64,000 bases of DNA, from contig CAAERQ010000003.1 in NCBI GenBank assembly GCA_900758475.1, positions 10,270-74,269 of the forward strand, read 5' to 3'. The notes under the pieces were generated by a model that saw only the letters and a program-made list of their open reading frames with translations, did not search any database and had not been told where the DNA came from. Position numbers and translations under genes: made by a program. This document shows, piece after piece, positions 1 through 8,631 of the stretch. Position 1 is the stretch's first letter. Every line of letters begins with the position of its first letter. This DNA comes from an uncultured Collinsella sp. GTDB taxonomy: Bacteria; Actinomycetota; Coriobacteriia; Coriobacteriales; Coriobacteriaceae.

Positions 1-807
1 GCCATCGCCATCTTCTACGGTCAGAGCCCCAATCCGTTTTGGTTGGGCGCCGCCGCGCTTGTGACCTGCGCGCTCGTGTGGCTCAACAAGACGCAGCATT
101 ACCGCCTTGCCCCGTATTCGGTACTGGGTCTGCTGCTGTGGTTCTGCATGTTCAAGAGCGGCGTACATGCCACGCTTGCTGGTGTCATCTTGGCCTTTAC
201 CATCCCGGCCAAGTGCGGCGTCAAGCTCGATAGCCTCACCGATTGGTTGGGCGAGTGCCTGCCGCTGCTCGACGACCGCTACGACGACGAGGCGCACATC
301 TTGGGCCAGCATGACTTTACCGTTTCGACCACCAAGGTCGAGCGCGTCATGCACCGCGTGACTCCGCCGCTCATCCGCATGGAGCGTCTGATCTCCACGC
401 CGGTCAACTTTGTGATTCTGCCGATCTTTGCGTTCGTGAACGCACAGGTTCGCCTAGTGGGCGTGGACATGAGCACGCTGCTCACCGACCCGGTGACGCT
501 CGGCGTGTACTTTGGCATGCTGCTGGGCAAGCCGATCGGAATCTTTGGCATGACGTTTGCCCTGGTTAAGCTCAAGATTTCCGAGCTGCCGCGCAATGTC
601 AACTGGCACATGATTGCCGGTGTGGGCATTCTGGGCGGCATCGGCTTTACCATGTCGATTCTCATCAGCGGCCTTGCCTTCCCGACGGCCCAGTTTGAGG
701 TTCTGGCCGCCAAGGCCGCTATTCTCGCCGGCTCTGTCACTGCGGCCGTACTTGGCATGATCTACATGAGTGTGATCTGCAAGCACCCCGCGCCCAAGAA
801 CGAGTAG
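1..807 (+). CDS. nhaA: Na+/H+ antiporter NhaA, C-terminal part (5' truncated by window)
   Basis: The reading frame is open from base 1, so the start lies upstream. The visible ~268 residues carry the NhaA C-terminal half: a FKSGVHATLAGVILAFTIP segment, several hydrophobic helices and a GGIGFTMSILISGLAF stretch near the end, all typical of NhaA. The family exchanges external Na+ (or Li+) and protons across the inner membrane for pH and sodium homeostasis. The protein ends at a TAG and is followed by a long intergenic region with a repeat element rather than another co-directional gene. The family assignment is secure; the N-terminal half and the promoter cannot be seen. Confidence 0.93.
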   Translation, partial: AIAIFYGQSPNPFWLGAAALVTCALVWLNKTQHYRLAPYSVLGLLLWFCMFKSGVHATLAGVILAFTIPAKCGVKLDSLTDWLGECLPLLDDRYDDEAHILGQHDFTVSTTKVERVMHRVTPPLIRMERLISTPVNFVILPIFAFVNAQVRLVGVDMSTLLTDPVTLGVYFGMLLGKPIGIFGMTFALVKLKISELPRNVNWHMIAGVGILGGIGFTMSILISGLAFPTAQFEVLAAKAAILAGSVTAAVLGMIYMSVICKHPAPKNE

Positions 808-892
808 GCGCGTAGAAACAGACGCCAGAGCCTGCTCGAGCGCGTGTAAAACGCGGTTTTGAGTGGTACTTGCCACCTGCCGGACACCCCAG

Positions 893-1120
893 TGGCCAAA
901 AAACGCCGTTTGTGAGTACTGTCACAAACGGCGTTTCATTTTAGGCGCGAAAAATAATGTACAAATCTATTCTGTCTGTGCATTAACGATTGCGTGGCTG
1001 GACGAAAAATGCCGATGCATCCTTCCAAAACCGGACACAAAAGGCCAAGACTGGCCTTTTTAATTCAAAATCGCTGTTACTAAAAAAGTAACAGTACTCA
1101 TATTTGCTATTTTTTGACCA
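893..1120. repeat. MITE-like element with inverted ends (copy 1)
   Basis: The ends are inverted repeats. The left end begins TGGCCAAAAAACGCC and includes GAGTACTGT. The right end includes ACAGTACTCATATTTGC and ends TTTTTTGACCA. The left arm also forms a local hairpin (AACGCCGTTTGTG...CACAAACGGCGTTT, about 903-936) that could terminate nhaA. The same outer sequences bound a 217-bp element at 15495-15711, but the interiors differ. No ORF is visible inside. Confidence 0.6.
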
Positions 1121-1138
1121 TAGGCCCCAATGACTAGG

Positions 1139-1393
1139 TTATTCCACGGTGCCGTAGATGGCGCCCCAGCCGTGGGCGGCCAAGGCGGAGTTGAGCTGGT
1201 CGCAAAGTGACTGGCGGTCGTAATAGCCGGGCGGTAGCAGGTTGACGATTTCCATGAGATCGGGCGCCAGGTCCAAGATTTCGGCCTGTACGATCAGATC
1301 CAGGCGGTCGATGGCGTGGCGGTCGTAAAACAGTCCGTCGACCAGGCGCTGCAGGTCGCCGAATTCCTCGGCCTGGAACGATCCGTACTCCAT
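1139..1393 (-). CDS. small hypothetical protein, 84 aa
   Basis: The ATG at 1393 is chosen because AAGGAGGC lies just upstream on the minus strand (1397-1404), although the frame stays open to 1444. The 84-residue product is acidic and Leu/Asp-rich (LQRLVDGLFYDRHAIDRLDLIVQAEI...) with a PPGYYDRQSL segment, and looks like a small soluble helical protein. I recognise no family. It is transcribed toward the nhaA repeat element and away from the aminotransferase. The strong ribosome binding site and normal composition make it likely to be a real gene. Confidence 0.65.
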   Translation of the reverse strand: MEYGSFQAEEFGDLQRLVDGLFYDRHAIDRLDLIVQAEILDLAPDLMEIVNLLPPGYYDRQSLCDQLNSALAAHGWGAIYGTVE

Positions 1394-1542
1394 AGTGCCT
1401 CCTTGGGCGCTCCACGCCGGCATGCGCGGCGATTCGTAATTCATTGCGATGGACTTAATCTATCACGGCTTCATAACGTTGCGACGGTGGCGGTCTATAC
1501 TTAGAAGAATTGCAACGTACCGCTTCGTGAAAGGTCGCACCC

Positions 1543-2847
1543 ATGCAGACGATCTACCAGAAGATGGAAACCACCGAACTCGATGCCGCCATTGAGGCGC
1601 TCAAAGCCGAGGTCGCCGAGGTCAAGGCCAAGGGCCTGGCGCTCGACATGGCCCGCGGCAAGCCGTCGCCCTCCCAGGTGGACATCTCTCGACCCATGCT
1701 CGATATCCTCAATGCCGATGCCGATCTGCACGACGGCAACGTCGACTGCTCCAATTACGGCTGTTTTGAGGGTATTCCTTCGGCACGCAAATTGGCAGGG
1801 GAGTTCCTGGGTTGCCCTGCCGAGCAGACGCTCGTGCTGGGTTCGTCGAGTTTGCTGATCGAGCACGATATCGCCGGTATGTTCTGGCGTTGCGGCTCAT
1901 GTGGTAGCGACCCTTGGGAGGCTTACGAGGCCGCGCACGACGGCAAGAAGGTCAAGTTCCTGTGCCCGGTTCCCGGCTACGACCGCCACTTTGGCATCAC
2001 CGCCGATCTGGGTATCGAGAACGTCCCCGTCGCGATGACCGACAACGGTCCCGACATGGACGAGGTCGAGCGCTTGGTTGCCGCCGACGATTCCATCAAG
2101 GGCATCTGGTGCGTGCCCAAGTATTCCAACCCCACGGGCATCACCTTTAGCGAGGACACTGTGCGCCGCCTGGTTGAGATGCCCACGGCCGCACCCGATT
2201 TCCGCATCTTCTGGGACAACGCCTACTGCGTGCACGACCTGTACGACGAGACCGACGAACTCGCCAACATCTTTGACCTCGCTCGCGCGGCGGGCACCGA
2301 GGACCGCGTGGTGGCCTTTGCATCGACGTCCAAGATCACCTTCCCGGGCGCCGGTATCGGCTTTATCGGTGCGAGCCCTGCGGTTATCGCGGAGTTCTCC
2401 AAGTGCCTGAAGGCCGGCCTTATCAGCGCTGACAAGCTCAACCAGCTGCGTCACGTGCGTTTCCTTCCCACCATTGAGGCGGTCAAGGAGCATATGAAAA
2501 AGCATGCCGAGTTCTTGCGCCCGCGCTTTGAGGCCGTCGAGCGCAAGCTCACCGAGGGCCTGGGCGATACGGGCTGCGCCACTTGGACGCATCCCCGCGG
2601 CGGCTACTTTGTGAGCTTCGATGGTCCCGAGGGCTCGGCCCAAAAGGTCGCCGCACTTTGTGCCGACCTAGGCGTCAAGCTCACGCCGGCTGGTGCTACC
2701 TGGCCTTATGGCAAGGATCCGCGCGACACCAACATCCGCATCGCGCCGAGCTATCCCACGGTCGAGGACCTGGAGGCCGCGCTCGATGTTCTGGTGCTGG
2801 CTGTGAAGCTGGTCGCTGCCGAGCTTGCTCGTGCTGAGCGCGCCTAA
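1543..2847 (+). CDS. PLP-dependent aminotransferase, type Ic aspartate aminotransferase-like
   Basis: A 434-residue fold-type I aminotransferase. An N-terminal LDMARGKPSPSQVD segment, DCSNYGCFEGIPSARKL, CPVPGYDRHFGI, PKYSNPTGITFS, the FWDNAYCVHDL aspartate site and the STSKITFPGAGIGF lysine site follow the order of the Aminotran_MocR/type Ic AspAT group, not classical AspC. It should transfer amino groups between aspartate or a related amino acid and 2-oxoglutarate in the cytoplasm. The ATG at 1543 gives a full-length family member. A STAS-domain gene follows about 50 bp downstream. Substrate specificity is inferred from the family only. Confidence 0.85.
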   Translation: MQTIYQKMETTELDAAIEALKAEVAEVKAKGLALDMARGKPSPSQVDISRPMLDILNADADLHDGNVDCSNYGCFEGIPSARKLAGEFLGCPAEQTLVLGSSSLLIEHDIAGMFWRCGSCGSDPWEAYEAAHDGKKVKFLCPVPGYDRHFGITADLGIENVPVAMTDNGPDMDEVERLVAADDSIKGIWCVPKYSNPTGITFSEDTVRRLVEMPTAAPDFRIFWDNAYCVHDLYDETDELANIFDLARAAGTEDRVVAFASTSKITFPGAGIGFIGASPAVIAEFSKCLKAGLISADKLNQLRHVRFLPTIEAVKEHMKKHAEFLRPRFEAVERKLTEGLGDTGCATWTHPRGGYFVSFDGPEGSAQKVAALCADLGVKLTPAGATWPYGKDPRDTNIRIAPSYPTVEDLEAALDVLVLAVKLVAAELARAERA

Positions 2848-2898
2848 CGCGCGGCTTCCCGTACTATCCGCACTTTCGATACGTAAAGGAGCGTATTT

Positions 2899-3213
2899 AT
2901 GGATTTGGGTATTTCCACCAACCCCACGCCAGAGCTCTACACCATTAAGGTAACCGGCGAGATCGATATCTCTAACGCCGATAGCCTGCGCAATGCCATC
3001 GACCTGGCGCTCGAGCAGCCCACTGAGGCCGTTGAGCTCGATTTTGCCCAGGTGAGCTACATCGATTCGACGGGCATTGGCGTGCTCGTGGGCGCCGCGC
3101 ACCACGCGGTCGACCACGGCAAGCGCTTTAGCTGCACCAATGTGCAGCCCCCGGTGATGCGCGTGGTTCAGCTGTTGGGTGTCGACCAGGAGATTTCGAT
3201 CACCGCTGCATAA
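2899..3213 (+). CDS. STAS-domain anti-sigma factor antagonist
   Basis: A 104-residue single STAS domain. It opens with a beta strand (YTIKVTGEIDISNADSLRNAI), then LDFAQVSYIDSTGIGVLVG, where the Ser of the DST motif is the usual phosphorylation site, and ends with MRVVQLLGVDQEISI. Proteins of this size in the SpoIIAA/RsbV family bind anti-sigma kinases and so free a sigma factor. No anti-sigma kinase or sigma gene is adjacent, so the partner is unknown. AAAGGAG lies just before the ATG. Confidence 0.88.
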   Translation: MDLGISTNPTPELYTIKVTGEIDISNADSLRNAIDLALEQPTEAVELDFAQVSYIDSTGIGVLVGAAHHAVDHGKRFSCTNVQPPVMRVVQLLGVDQEISITAA

Positions 3214-3366
3214 TCTTTGCCCCCAAAAGGGCATGCCGTTTGGCATATGTTTGTGATGCGCTCGGACGTTTTAGCGTCCGGGCGCTATACTTGACCGAAT
3301 GAATAGACGAGTTCCGGCCGAATGGCGCGGTGCGGGCTCGACTCACATCGAGCCTTGGAGGTATGT

Positions 3367-3948
3367 GTGTTTGGTATTGGAGAGGGTGAGCTCGCGATCA
3401 TCGTGGTCTTCGGCTTTTTGCTGTTTGGCCCGGATAAGCTCCCGCAGATGGGCCGCACGATCGGCCGTGCCATCCGTCAGTTCCGCGAGACGCAGGAAAA
3501 GATGACGGCCGTTGTTCAGTCCGAGATAATCGATCCGGTGAGCGAGGCCGCGTCGGCCCCGGTCAAGCCCAAGAAGGCTGCCGTCGATGACGATTCCGAT
3601 GCGGACGAGGATGCCGCCGAGGCGGCAGCGCCCGCCAAGAAGGAGACCTTTGCCGAGCGCCGTGCCCGCCTTGCTGCCGAGAAGGCCGCGAGCGAGGCTG
3701 CTGCTGAGGGCGAGGGCGCCGAGCCCGCCGAGGCCGAGCCTGCCGCTGCCGCCGAGCCTGTCGTCGAGCCCGCTTCCGCTGCAGAACCGGAGCCCGAGCC
3801 TGAGCCGGCAGAGCCCACGACGGCCGACCTCTATGCCCGTCGTCCCCGCAAGCGCAAGGCCGTCGTCGACCAGCTCGCTCGCGAGCTCGAGGCCGAGGAC
3901 GAGGACGAGGCCGCTGCCGCCGACACCCCGAAGGGAGGCGATGAGTAA
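3367..3948 (+). CDS. Sec-independent translocase subunit TatA/TatB
   Basis: The GTG at 3367 is preferred over the upstream in-frame start because GGAGG ends about 5 bp before it and translation then begins MFGIGEGELAIIVVFGFLLFGPDKLP, the canonical Tat N-terminus: one membrane helix, the FGP hinge and an amphipathic helix. The remaining ~140 of 193 residues form a long Glu/Ala/Pro-rich, probably disordered tail. It forms the Tat pore or TatBC receptor for folded twin-arginine substrates. Its stop overlaps the tatC start by one base. TatA and TatB cannot be separated from sequence alone. Confidence 0.9.
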   Translation: MFGIGEGELAIIVVFGFLLFGPDKLPQMGRTIGRAIRQFRETQEKMTAVVQSEIIDPVSEAASAPVKPKKAAVDDDSDADEDAAEAAAPAKKETFAERRARLAAEKAASEAAAEGEGAEPAEAEPAAAAEPVVEPASAAEPEPEPEPAEPTTADLYARRPRKRKAVVDQLARELEAEDEDEAAAADTPKGGDE

Positions 3949-4739
3949 TGCCTATCGGACCTGCGCGCATGCCGCTCTTCGATCACCTGGGAGAGCTCCG
4001 TCGCCGTCTGACTATCGTGGTCGTGTCGGTGTTTGCCGCCGCTATCGTGCTGTACTTCGCCACGCCCGTGGTGCTCGACATCCTGGAAGATCCCATCCGC
4101 TCGTTTGTGCCGGACGGTAAGTTCTACATCACCACCACGCTCGGCGGCTTTGGCCTGCGCTTCTCGCTGGCCATCAAGATGGCCGTGGTCATGTGCACGC
4201 CCATGATCATCTGGCAGATTCTGGCGTTTTTCCTGCCGGCACTGCGTCCCAACGAGCGCAAGTGGGTCGTGCCTACGGTACTCGCCTCGACGGTGCTGTT
4301 CTTCCTGGGTGCCATCTTCTGCTACTTCATCATTATCCCGGCAGGCTTTGAGTGGCTCATCGGCGAGACCTCGGCCGTCGCCACGGCGCTGCCCGACCTG
4401 GAGAACTACGTCAACATGGAGCTGCTCTTTATGATCGGCTTTGGCGTGGCGTTTGAGCTGCCGCTCATCATCTTCTACCTGTCCGTCTTCCACATCGTGT
4501 CCTACGCGGCCTTCCGCGGCGCCTGGCGCTACGTGTACGTGGGCCTGCTTGTGGGCTCGGCTGTGATTACGCCCGACGGCTCGCCCGTTACGCTGGGCCT
4601 CATGTATGGTGCCCTGCTCTCGCTCTACGAGATTTCGCTCGCCATTGCCCGCGTGGTCATTACCGCGCGCGAGGGCAAGGAGGGCTTGTTTGTGAGCCGT
4701 CTGGACCTGTTCTCGGACGATGAGGACGACGAGGAGTAA
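3948..4739 (+). CDS. tatC: Sec-independent translocase subunit TatC
   Basis: A 263-residue polytopic protein beginning MPIGPARMPLFDHLGELRRRL. The FDHLGELRRR element is the TatC N-terminal signature, followed by six predicted helices, FFLPALRPNERKW in the first cytoplasmic loop and FGVAFELPLIIF in the middle. TatC recognises the twin-arginine signal peptide. Its ATG overlaps the tatA/B TAA, with AAGGGAGG upstream, so the two are translationally coupled. The acidic C-terminus (DDEDDEE) is unremarkable. hypA starts 7 bp downstream, which fits export of a Tat-dependent [NiFe] hydrogenase. Confidence 0.95.
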   Translation: MPIGPARMPLFDHLGELRRRLTIVVVSVFAAAIVLYFATPVVLDILEDPIRSFVPDGKFYITTTLGGFGLRFSLAIKMAVVMCTPMIIWQILAFFLPALRPNERKWVVPTVLASTVLFFLGAIFCYFIIIPAGFEWLIGETSAVATALPDLENYVNMELLFMIGFGVAFELPLIIFYLSVFHIVSYAAFRGAWRYVYVGLLVGSAVITPDGSPVTLGLMYGALLSLYEISLAIARVVITAREGKEGLFVSRLDLFSDDEDDEE

Positions 4740-4745
4740 ATCGGT

Positions 4746-5102
4746 ATGCACGAGGTTGGCATTGTCAACGGCATACTCGATACAGTGATTCGCGCGGCGC
4801 GTGGGGCGGGGGCCTCGCGCGCCGTTTTGGTAACGCTGCGTATCGGGGATATGACCGAAGTTGTGCGCGAGGCGCTCGACTTTGCGTGGGAGACATTTCG
4901 CGATGAGGACCCGCTCACGCGAGGCTGCGAGCTTGCCGTGGAGGAAGTCCATCCACAAAGCGAGTGTCTGGACTGCGGGGAGGTCTTTGAGCACGATCGC
5001 TTCCATTGCCGCTGTCCCCAATGTGGCGGCGCCAACGTGCGCCTGCTGCACGGCCGCGAACTCGACATCGCAAGTATCGAAATCGAAACCCCCGACGATT
5101 AG
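4746..5102 (+). CDS. hypA: hydrogenase nickel chaperone HypA
   Basis: A 118-residue protein starting MHEVGIVNGILD, where the N-terminal Met-His-Glu is the HypA nickel-binding motif. A zinc site made of CLDC and CPQC (residues ~78-97) gives the usual two CxxC pairs. With HypB it delivers Ni2+ to the large subunit of [NiFe] hydrogenase. It lies between tatC and hypB in one transcription unit. The hydrogenase structural genes are not in the window. Confidence 0.93.
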   Translation: MHEVGIVNGILDTVIRAARGAGASRAVLVTLRIGDMTEVVREALDFAWETFRDEDPLTRGCELAVEEVHPQSECLDCGEVFEHDRFHCRCPQCGGANVRLLHGRELDIASIEIETPDD

Positions 5103-5157
5103 CCCATCAGCCACCTGGGGACGGGGTATAAAGGGGCAAAAGTAAGGAGCGCTGAGT

Positions 5158-5841
5158 ATGGCTGAGAAAACGATTGATATCGCGTCGCCGATCCTGTCGC
5201 GCAATGAGCGCCTGGCAGATCAGCTGCGTCAGCGATTTAATGAGGCAGGCACCTATGTGATCAACGTCTTGTCGAGCCCCGGTTCGGGCAAGACCACCAC
5301 GATCCTGGGCACCAACGAGCGCCTGCGTGACAAGGCCGGCCTGCGCTGTGCCGTCATCGAGGGCGATATCGCCTCGGATGTCGACGCCATCACCATGAAG
5401 GAAGCCGGCATGCCCGCCATCCAGATCAACACGGGCGGCCTGTGCCACCTCGAGGGCAACATGATCATGGAGGCCGTCGACGCGTTCGACCAGGCGGTGG
5501 GCCTTCAAAACATCGACGTCATCTTTATCGAAAACGTGGGTAACCTGGTCTGCCCAGTCGACTTTGACCTGGGCGAGAACCTGTCCATCATGATTCTTTC
5601 GGTGCCCGAGGGCGACGACAAGCCTATCAAGTACCCGGGCATCTTCCAACACGCCGGCGCGCAGCTGCTCAACAAGGTCGACGTGGCTCCGGCTTTCGAT
5701 TTTGACATGGATAGGTATACTAAGACACTCGATGACCTCAATCCGCAGGCGCCGCGGTTTGCCGTGAGCGCGCGCAAGGGCGAGGGCATGGATGCCTGGT
5801 GTGATTGGCTCATCGGGCAGATTGAGCAAGCAAGGGCGTAA
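5158..5841 (+). CDS. hypB: hydrogenase nickel-incorporation GTPase HypB
   Basis: A 227-residue SIMIBI-class GTPase. Walker A is SSPGSGKTTT (residues ~40-49), EGDIASDVDA forms switch I, and VGNLVCPVDFDLGE follows. NKVD supplies guanine specificity. Family members couple GTP hydrolysis to nickel transfer into [NiFe] hydrogenase. No His-rich N-terminal storage segment is present. AAGGAGCGCTGAGT precedes the ATG. It follows hypA by 55 bp and is probably co-transcribed with it. Confidence 0.95.
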   Translation: MAEKTIDIASPILSRNERLADQLRQRFNEAGTYVINVLSSPGSGKTTTILGTNERLRDKAGLRCAVIEGDIASDVDAITMKEAGMPAIQINTGGLCHLEGNMIMEAVDAFDQAVGLQNIDVIFIENVGNLVCPVDFDLGENLSIMILSVPEGDDKPIKYPGIFQHAGAQLLNKVDVAPAFDFDMDRYTKTLDDLNPQAPRFAVSARKGEGMDAWCDWLIGQIEQARA

Positions 5842-5895
5842 GTCGGCCGCCATACGGGCGGGCGTAGCCGCAGAGATACGAGATAGGAGCCTCTT

Positions 5896-8490
5896 TTGAA
5901 GCTCATCATCGCCGAGAAAAACGACGCCGCGCGTCAGATCGCCGAGCGGCTGTCCACGGGCAAGCCCAAAAAGGACAAGGTGTACAACACCGCCATCTAC
6001 CGTTTTGAGTGGAAGGGCGAGGAGTGCGTGACGATCGGTCTTGCCGGTCACATCCTTGCGCCCGATTTTTGCGACAGCGTGCTGTTCGATAAAAAGCTGG
6101 GCTGGTATTCGGTCACCGAGGACGGCGAGATGCTGCCGGCCGACATACCCGATGGCCTGGCGCGTCCGCCCTACGACACCAAGCGCAAGCCGTTTCTTGC
6201 CGATGGCATCTCAATCAAGGGCTGGAAACTCGAGAGCCTGCCTTACCTCACCTGGGCGCCCGTCATTAAGCTACCGGCCGAGAAGGAGCTCATTCGCTCG
6301 CTCAAGAACCTTGCCAAGAAGTCTGACAGCGTCATCATCGCCACGGACTTCGACCGCGAGGGCGAGCTGATTGGCTCGGATGCTCTCAACAAGGTGCGCG
6401 AGGTTGCGCCGGACTTGCCGGTCGCCCGCGCCCAGTACTCTTCGTTTACCAAGGCCGAGATCACGCAGGCCTTCGATAACCTCGTCACGCTCGACCAGAA
6501 TCTGGCCGACGCCGGCGAGAGCCGTCAGCACATCGACCTCATCTGGGGCGCGGTGCTCACGCGCTATCTGACGCTCGCCAAGTTCGGTGGCTTTGGTAAC
6601 GTGCGCTCTGCCGGCCGCGTGCAGACGCCGACGCTCGCCCTGGTGGTTGAGCGCGAGCGCGAGCGCATGGCGTTTGTGCCCGAGGACTATTGGCAGATTC
6701 GCGGCATGGGTGCCGCGCAGGGCGCTGCCGAGGACGACCGCTTTAAGATCGCGCACAAGACGGCGCGTTTTACCGACAAGGATGCTGCCGAGACGGCGTA
6801 CGGCCATGTCGACGGCGTCGCGACGGCGACCGTTGCCGCGGTGACCAAGCGCTCGCGCAAGCAACAGCCGCCCACGCCGTTTGCGACCACCTCGCTGCAG
6901 GCTGCCGCCGCGGCCGAGGGTATCTCGCCTGCGCGTACGATGCGCATCGCCGAGTCCCTCTACATGGCCGGTCTCATCAGCTACCCGCGTGTCGACAATA
7001 CCGTGTACCCTGCGACGCTCGATCTGGGCGCCGTGGTGAGCGACCTGGCAAAGATCAACCCGGCGCTGGCGCCCGTGTGCAAAAAGGTGCTCGCCGGTCC
7101 CATGAAGCCCACGCGCGGCAAGGTCGAGACCACCGACCACCCGCCTATCTATCCCACGGGCGAGGGCGATCCGTCCACGCTCGATGGCGGTCAGCGCAAG
7201 CTCTACGATCTCATCGCCCGTCGCTTCCTGGCAACGCTTATGGGTCCCGCGACCATCGAGAACACCAAGCTCGAGCTCGACGTCAACGGCGAGCCGTTCG
7301 TGGCCTCGGGCGACGTGCTCGTGACCCCTGGCTTCCGCGAGGCCTATCCGTACGGCCTTAAGCGCGACGAGCAGATGCCGCCGCTGGAGCAGGGCGATAC
7401 GGTCGACGTGTTCGACATTAAGCTCGAGGCCAAGCAGACCGAGCCGCCCGCGCGCTATAGCCAGGGCAAGCTCGTTCAGGAGATGGAAAAGCGCGGCCTG
7501 GGTACCAAGTCCACGCGCGCGAGCATCATCGAGCGTCTGTACGCCGTGCGCTATCTCAAAAATGATCCCGTTGAGCCGAGCCAGCTAGGCATCGCCATCA
7601 TCGACGCGCTGACGCAGTTTGCCCCGCGCATCACGAGCCCCGATATGACCAGCGAGCTCGATGGCGATATGACCCGTGTGGAGCGCGGCGAGGATACCGA
7701 AGAGCATGTCGTGACGCACTCGCGCGCGCTGCTGGCTGGCGTGCTCGACGAGCTGCTCAAGCACACACAGGAGCTGGGCGACGCCATCAGCGACGCCGTC
7801 ACGGCCGATGCGCGCGTGGGCGCCTGCCCCAAGTGCGGCAAGGACCTGGTTATGAAGACGAGCGCCAAGACCCGCGGCAGCTTTATCGGCTGCATGGGCT
7901 GGCCCGACTGCGACGTGACCTATCCGGTGCCGAGCGGCGTCAAGGTGAGCCCGCTCGAGGGCGAGGCGGCCGTGTGCCCCGAGTGCGGTGCGCCGCGCAT
8001 TAAGTGCCAGCCGTTCCGCCAGAAGGCTTTCGAGATTTGCGTGAACCCCACGTGTCCCACCAACTACGAGCCTGACCTTAAGGTGGGCGAGTGCAAGGTG
8101 TGTGCCGAGGCCGGACGCCATGGCGATCTGATCGCGCACAAGAGCGAAAAAAGCGGCAAGCGCTTTATTCGCTGCACCAACTACGATGACTGCGGCGTGA
8201 GCTATCCGCTGCCGGCGCGCGGCAAGCTCGAGGCGACGGGCGAGACCTGCCCCGAGTGCGGCGCCCCCATCGTGGTAGTCAACACGGCGCGCGGCCCGTG
8301 GCGTATCTGCGTCAACATGGACTGCCCGACCAAGGAGAAGAAGCCCGCCCGCGGCCGCAAGACTGCGACCAAGGCGAGCACGGCCAAGAAGACCACGGCA
8401 GCAAAGAAGACCACGGCCAAGAAAGCAACTGCCGCCAAGAAGACGACCGCGAAGAAGTCGACTACCAAGAAAGCAGCCGCCGACAAGTAA
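5896..8490 (+). CDS. topA: type IA DNA topoisomerase, archaeal-like
   Basis: An 864-residue protein with a TTG start after TAGGAG. A Toprim domain (MKLIIAEKNDAARQIAERL; IIATDFDREGELIGSDAL) is followed by SRQHIDLIWGAVLTRYLTLA, the active-site region GLISYPRVDNTVYP with its catalytic Tyr, four C-terminal Cys4 zinc ribbons (CPKCGKDL; CPECGAPRIKC; CKVC...; CPECGAPIVV) and a Lys/Ala/Thr tail. It relaxes negative supercoils. The MKLIIAEKN start, GLAGHIL segment and PRVDNTVYP site resemble archaeal rather than ordinary bacterial TopA. A strong terminator follows. Confidence 0.9.
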   Translation: MKLIIAEKNDAARQIAERLSTGKPKKDKVYNTAIYRFEWKGEECVTIGLAGHILAPDFCDSVLFDKKLGWYSVTEDGEMLPADIPDGLARPPYDTKRKPFLADGISIKGWKLESLPYLTWAPVIKLPAEKELIRSLKNLAKKSDSVIIATDFDREGELIGSDALNKVREVAPDLPVARAQYSSFTKAEITQAFDNLVTLDQNLADAGESRQHIDLIWGAVLTRYLTLAKFGGFGNVRSAGRVQTPTLALVVERERERMAFVPEDYWQIRGMGAAQGAAEDDRFKIAHKTARFTDKDAAETAYGHVDGVATATVAAVTKRSRKQQPPTPFATTSLQAAAAAEGISPARTMRIAESLYMAGLISYPRVDNTVYPATLDLGAVVSDLAKINPALAPVCKKVLAGPMKPTRGKVETTDHPPIYPTGEGDPSTLDGGQRKLYDLIARRFLATLMGPATIENTKLELDVNGEPFVASGDVLVTPGFREAYPYGLKRDEQMPPLEQGDTVDVFDIKLEAKQTEPPARYSQGKLVQEMEKRGLGTKSTRASIIERLYAVRYLKNDPVEPSQLGIAIIDALTQFAPRITSPDMTSELDGDMTRVERGEDTEEHVVTHSRALLAGVLDELLKHTQELGDAISDAVTADARVGACPKCGKDLVMKTSAKTRGSFIGCMGWPDCDVTYPVPSGVKVSPLEGEAAVCPECGAPRIKCQPFRQKAFEICVNPTCPTNYEPDLKVGECKVCAEAGRHGDLIAHKSEKSGKRFIRCTNYDDCGVSYPLPARGKLEATGETCPECGAPIVVVNTARGPWRICVNMDCPTKEKKPARGRKTATKASTAKKTTAAKKTTAKKATAAKKTTAKKSTTKKAAADK

Positions 8491-8512
8491 CGGCGCAGTC
8501 GAAACATTGCCC

Positions 8513-8554
8513 AAAAAAACGAGCGAGGACCCCACGATCCTCGCTCGTTTTTTG
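8513..8554 (+). terminator. rho-independent terminator after topA
   Basis: AACGAGCGAGGA pairs with TCCTCGCTCGTT around a short CCCCACGA loop, followed by a T-run (8548-8553). Confidence 0.88.
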
Positions 8555-8555
8555 A

Positions 8556-8613
8556 CCGGCAGTTAGGGACGTTCCTTTTCTGCCGGCAGTTTAGGAACGT
8601 CCCTAACTGCCGG
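8556..8613. repeat. extragenic palindrome with GGGAC core (copy 1)
   Basis: CCGGCAGTTAGGGACGTTCC (8556-8575) recurs as an exact inverted copy at 8594-8613 around an 18-nt loop. There is no T-run. It shares GGGACGTTC with the palindrome at 9783-9834. Confidence 0.7.
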
Positions 8614-8631
8614 CTCGGGAACGACAAAGCG

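Noticed and set aside
863..1063. Small ORF between nhaA and the 84-aa gene
   Set aside because: It lies inside the inverted-repeat element, lacks an RBS and has no protein-like composition.
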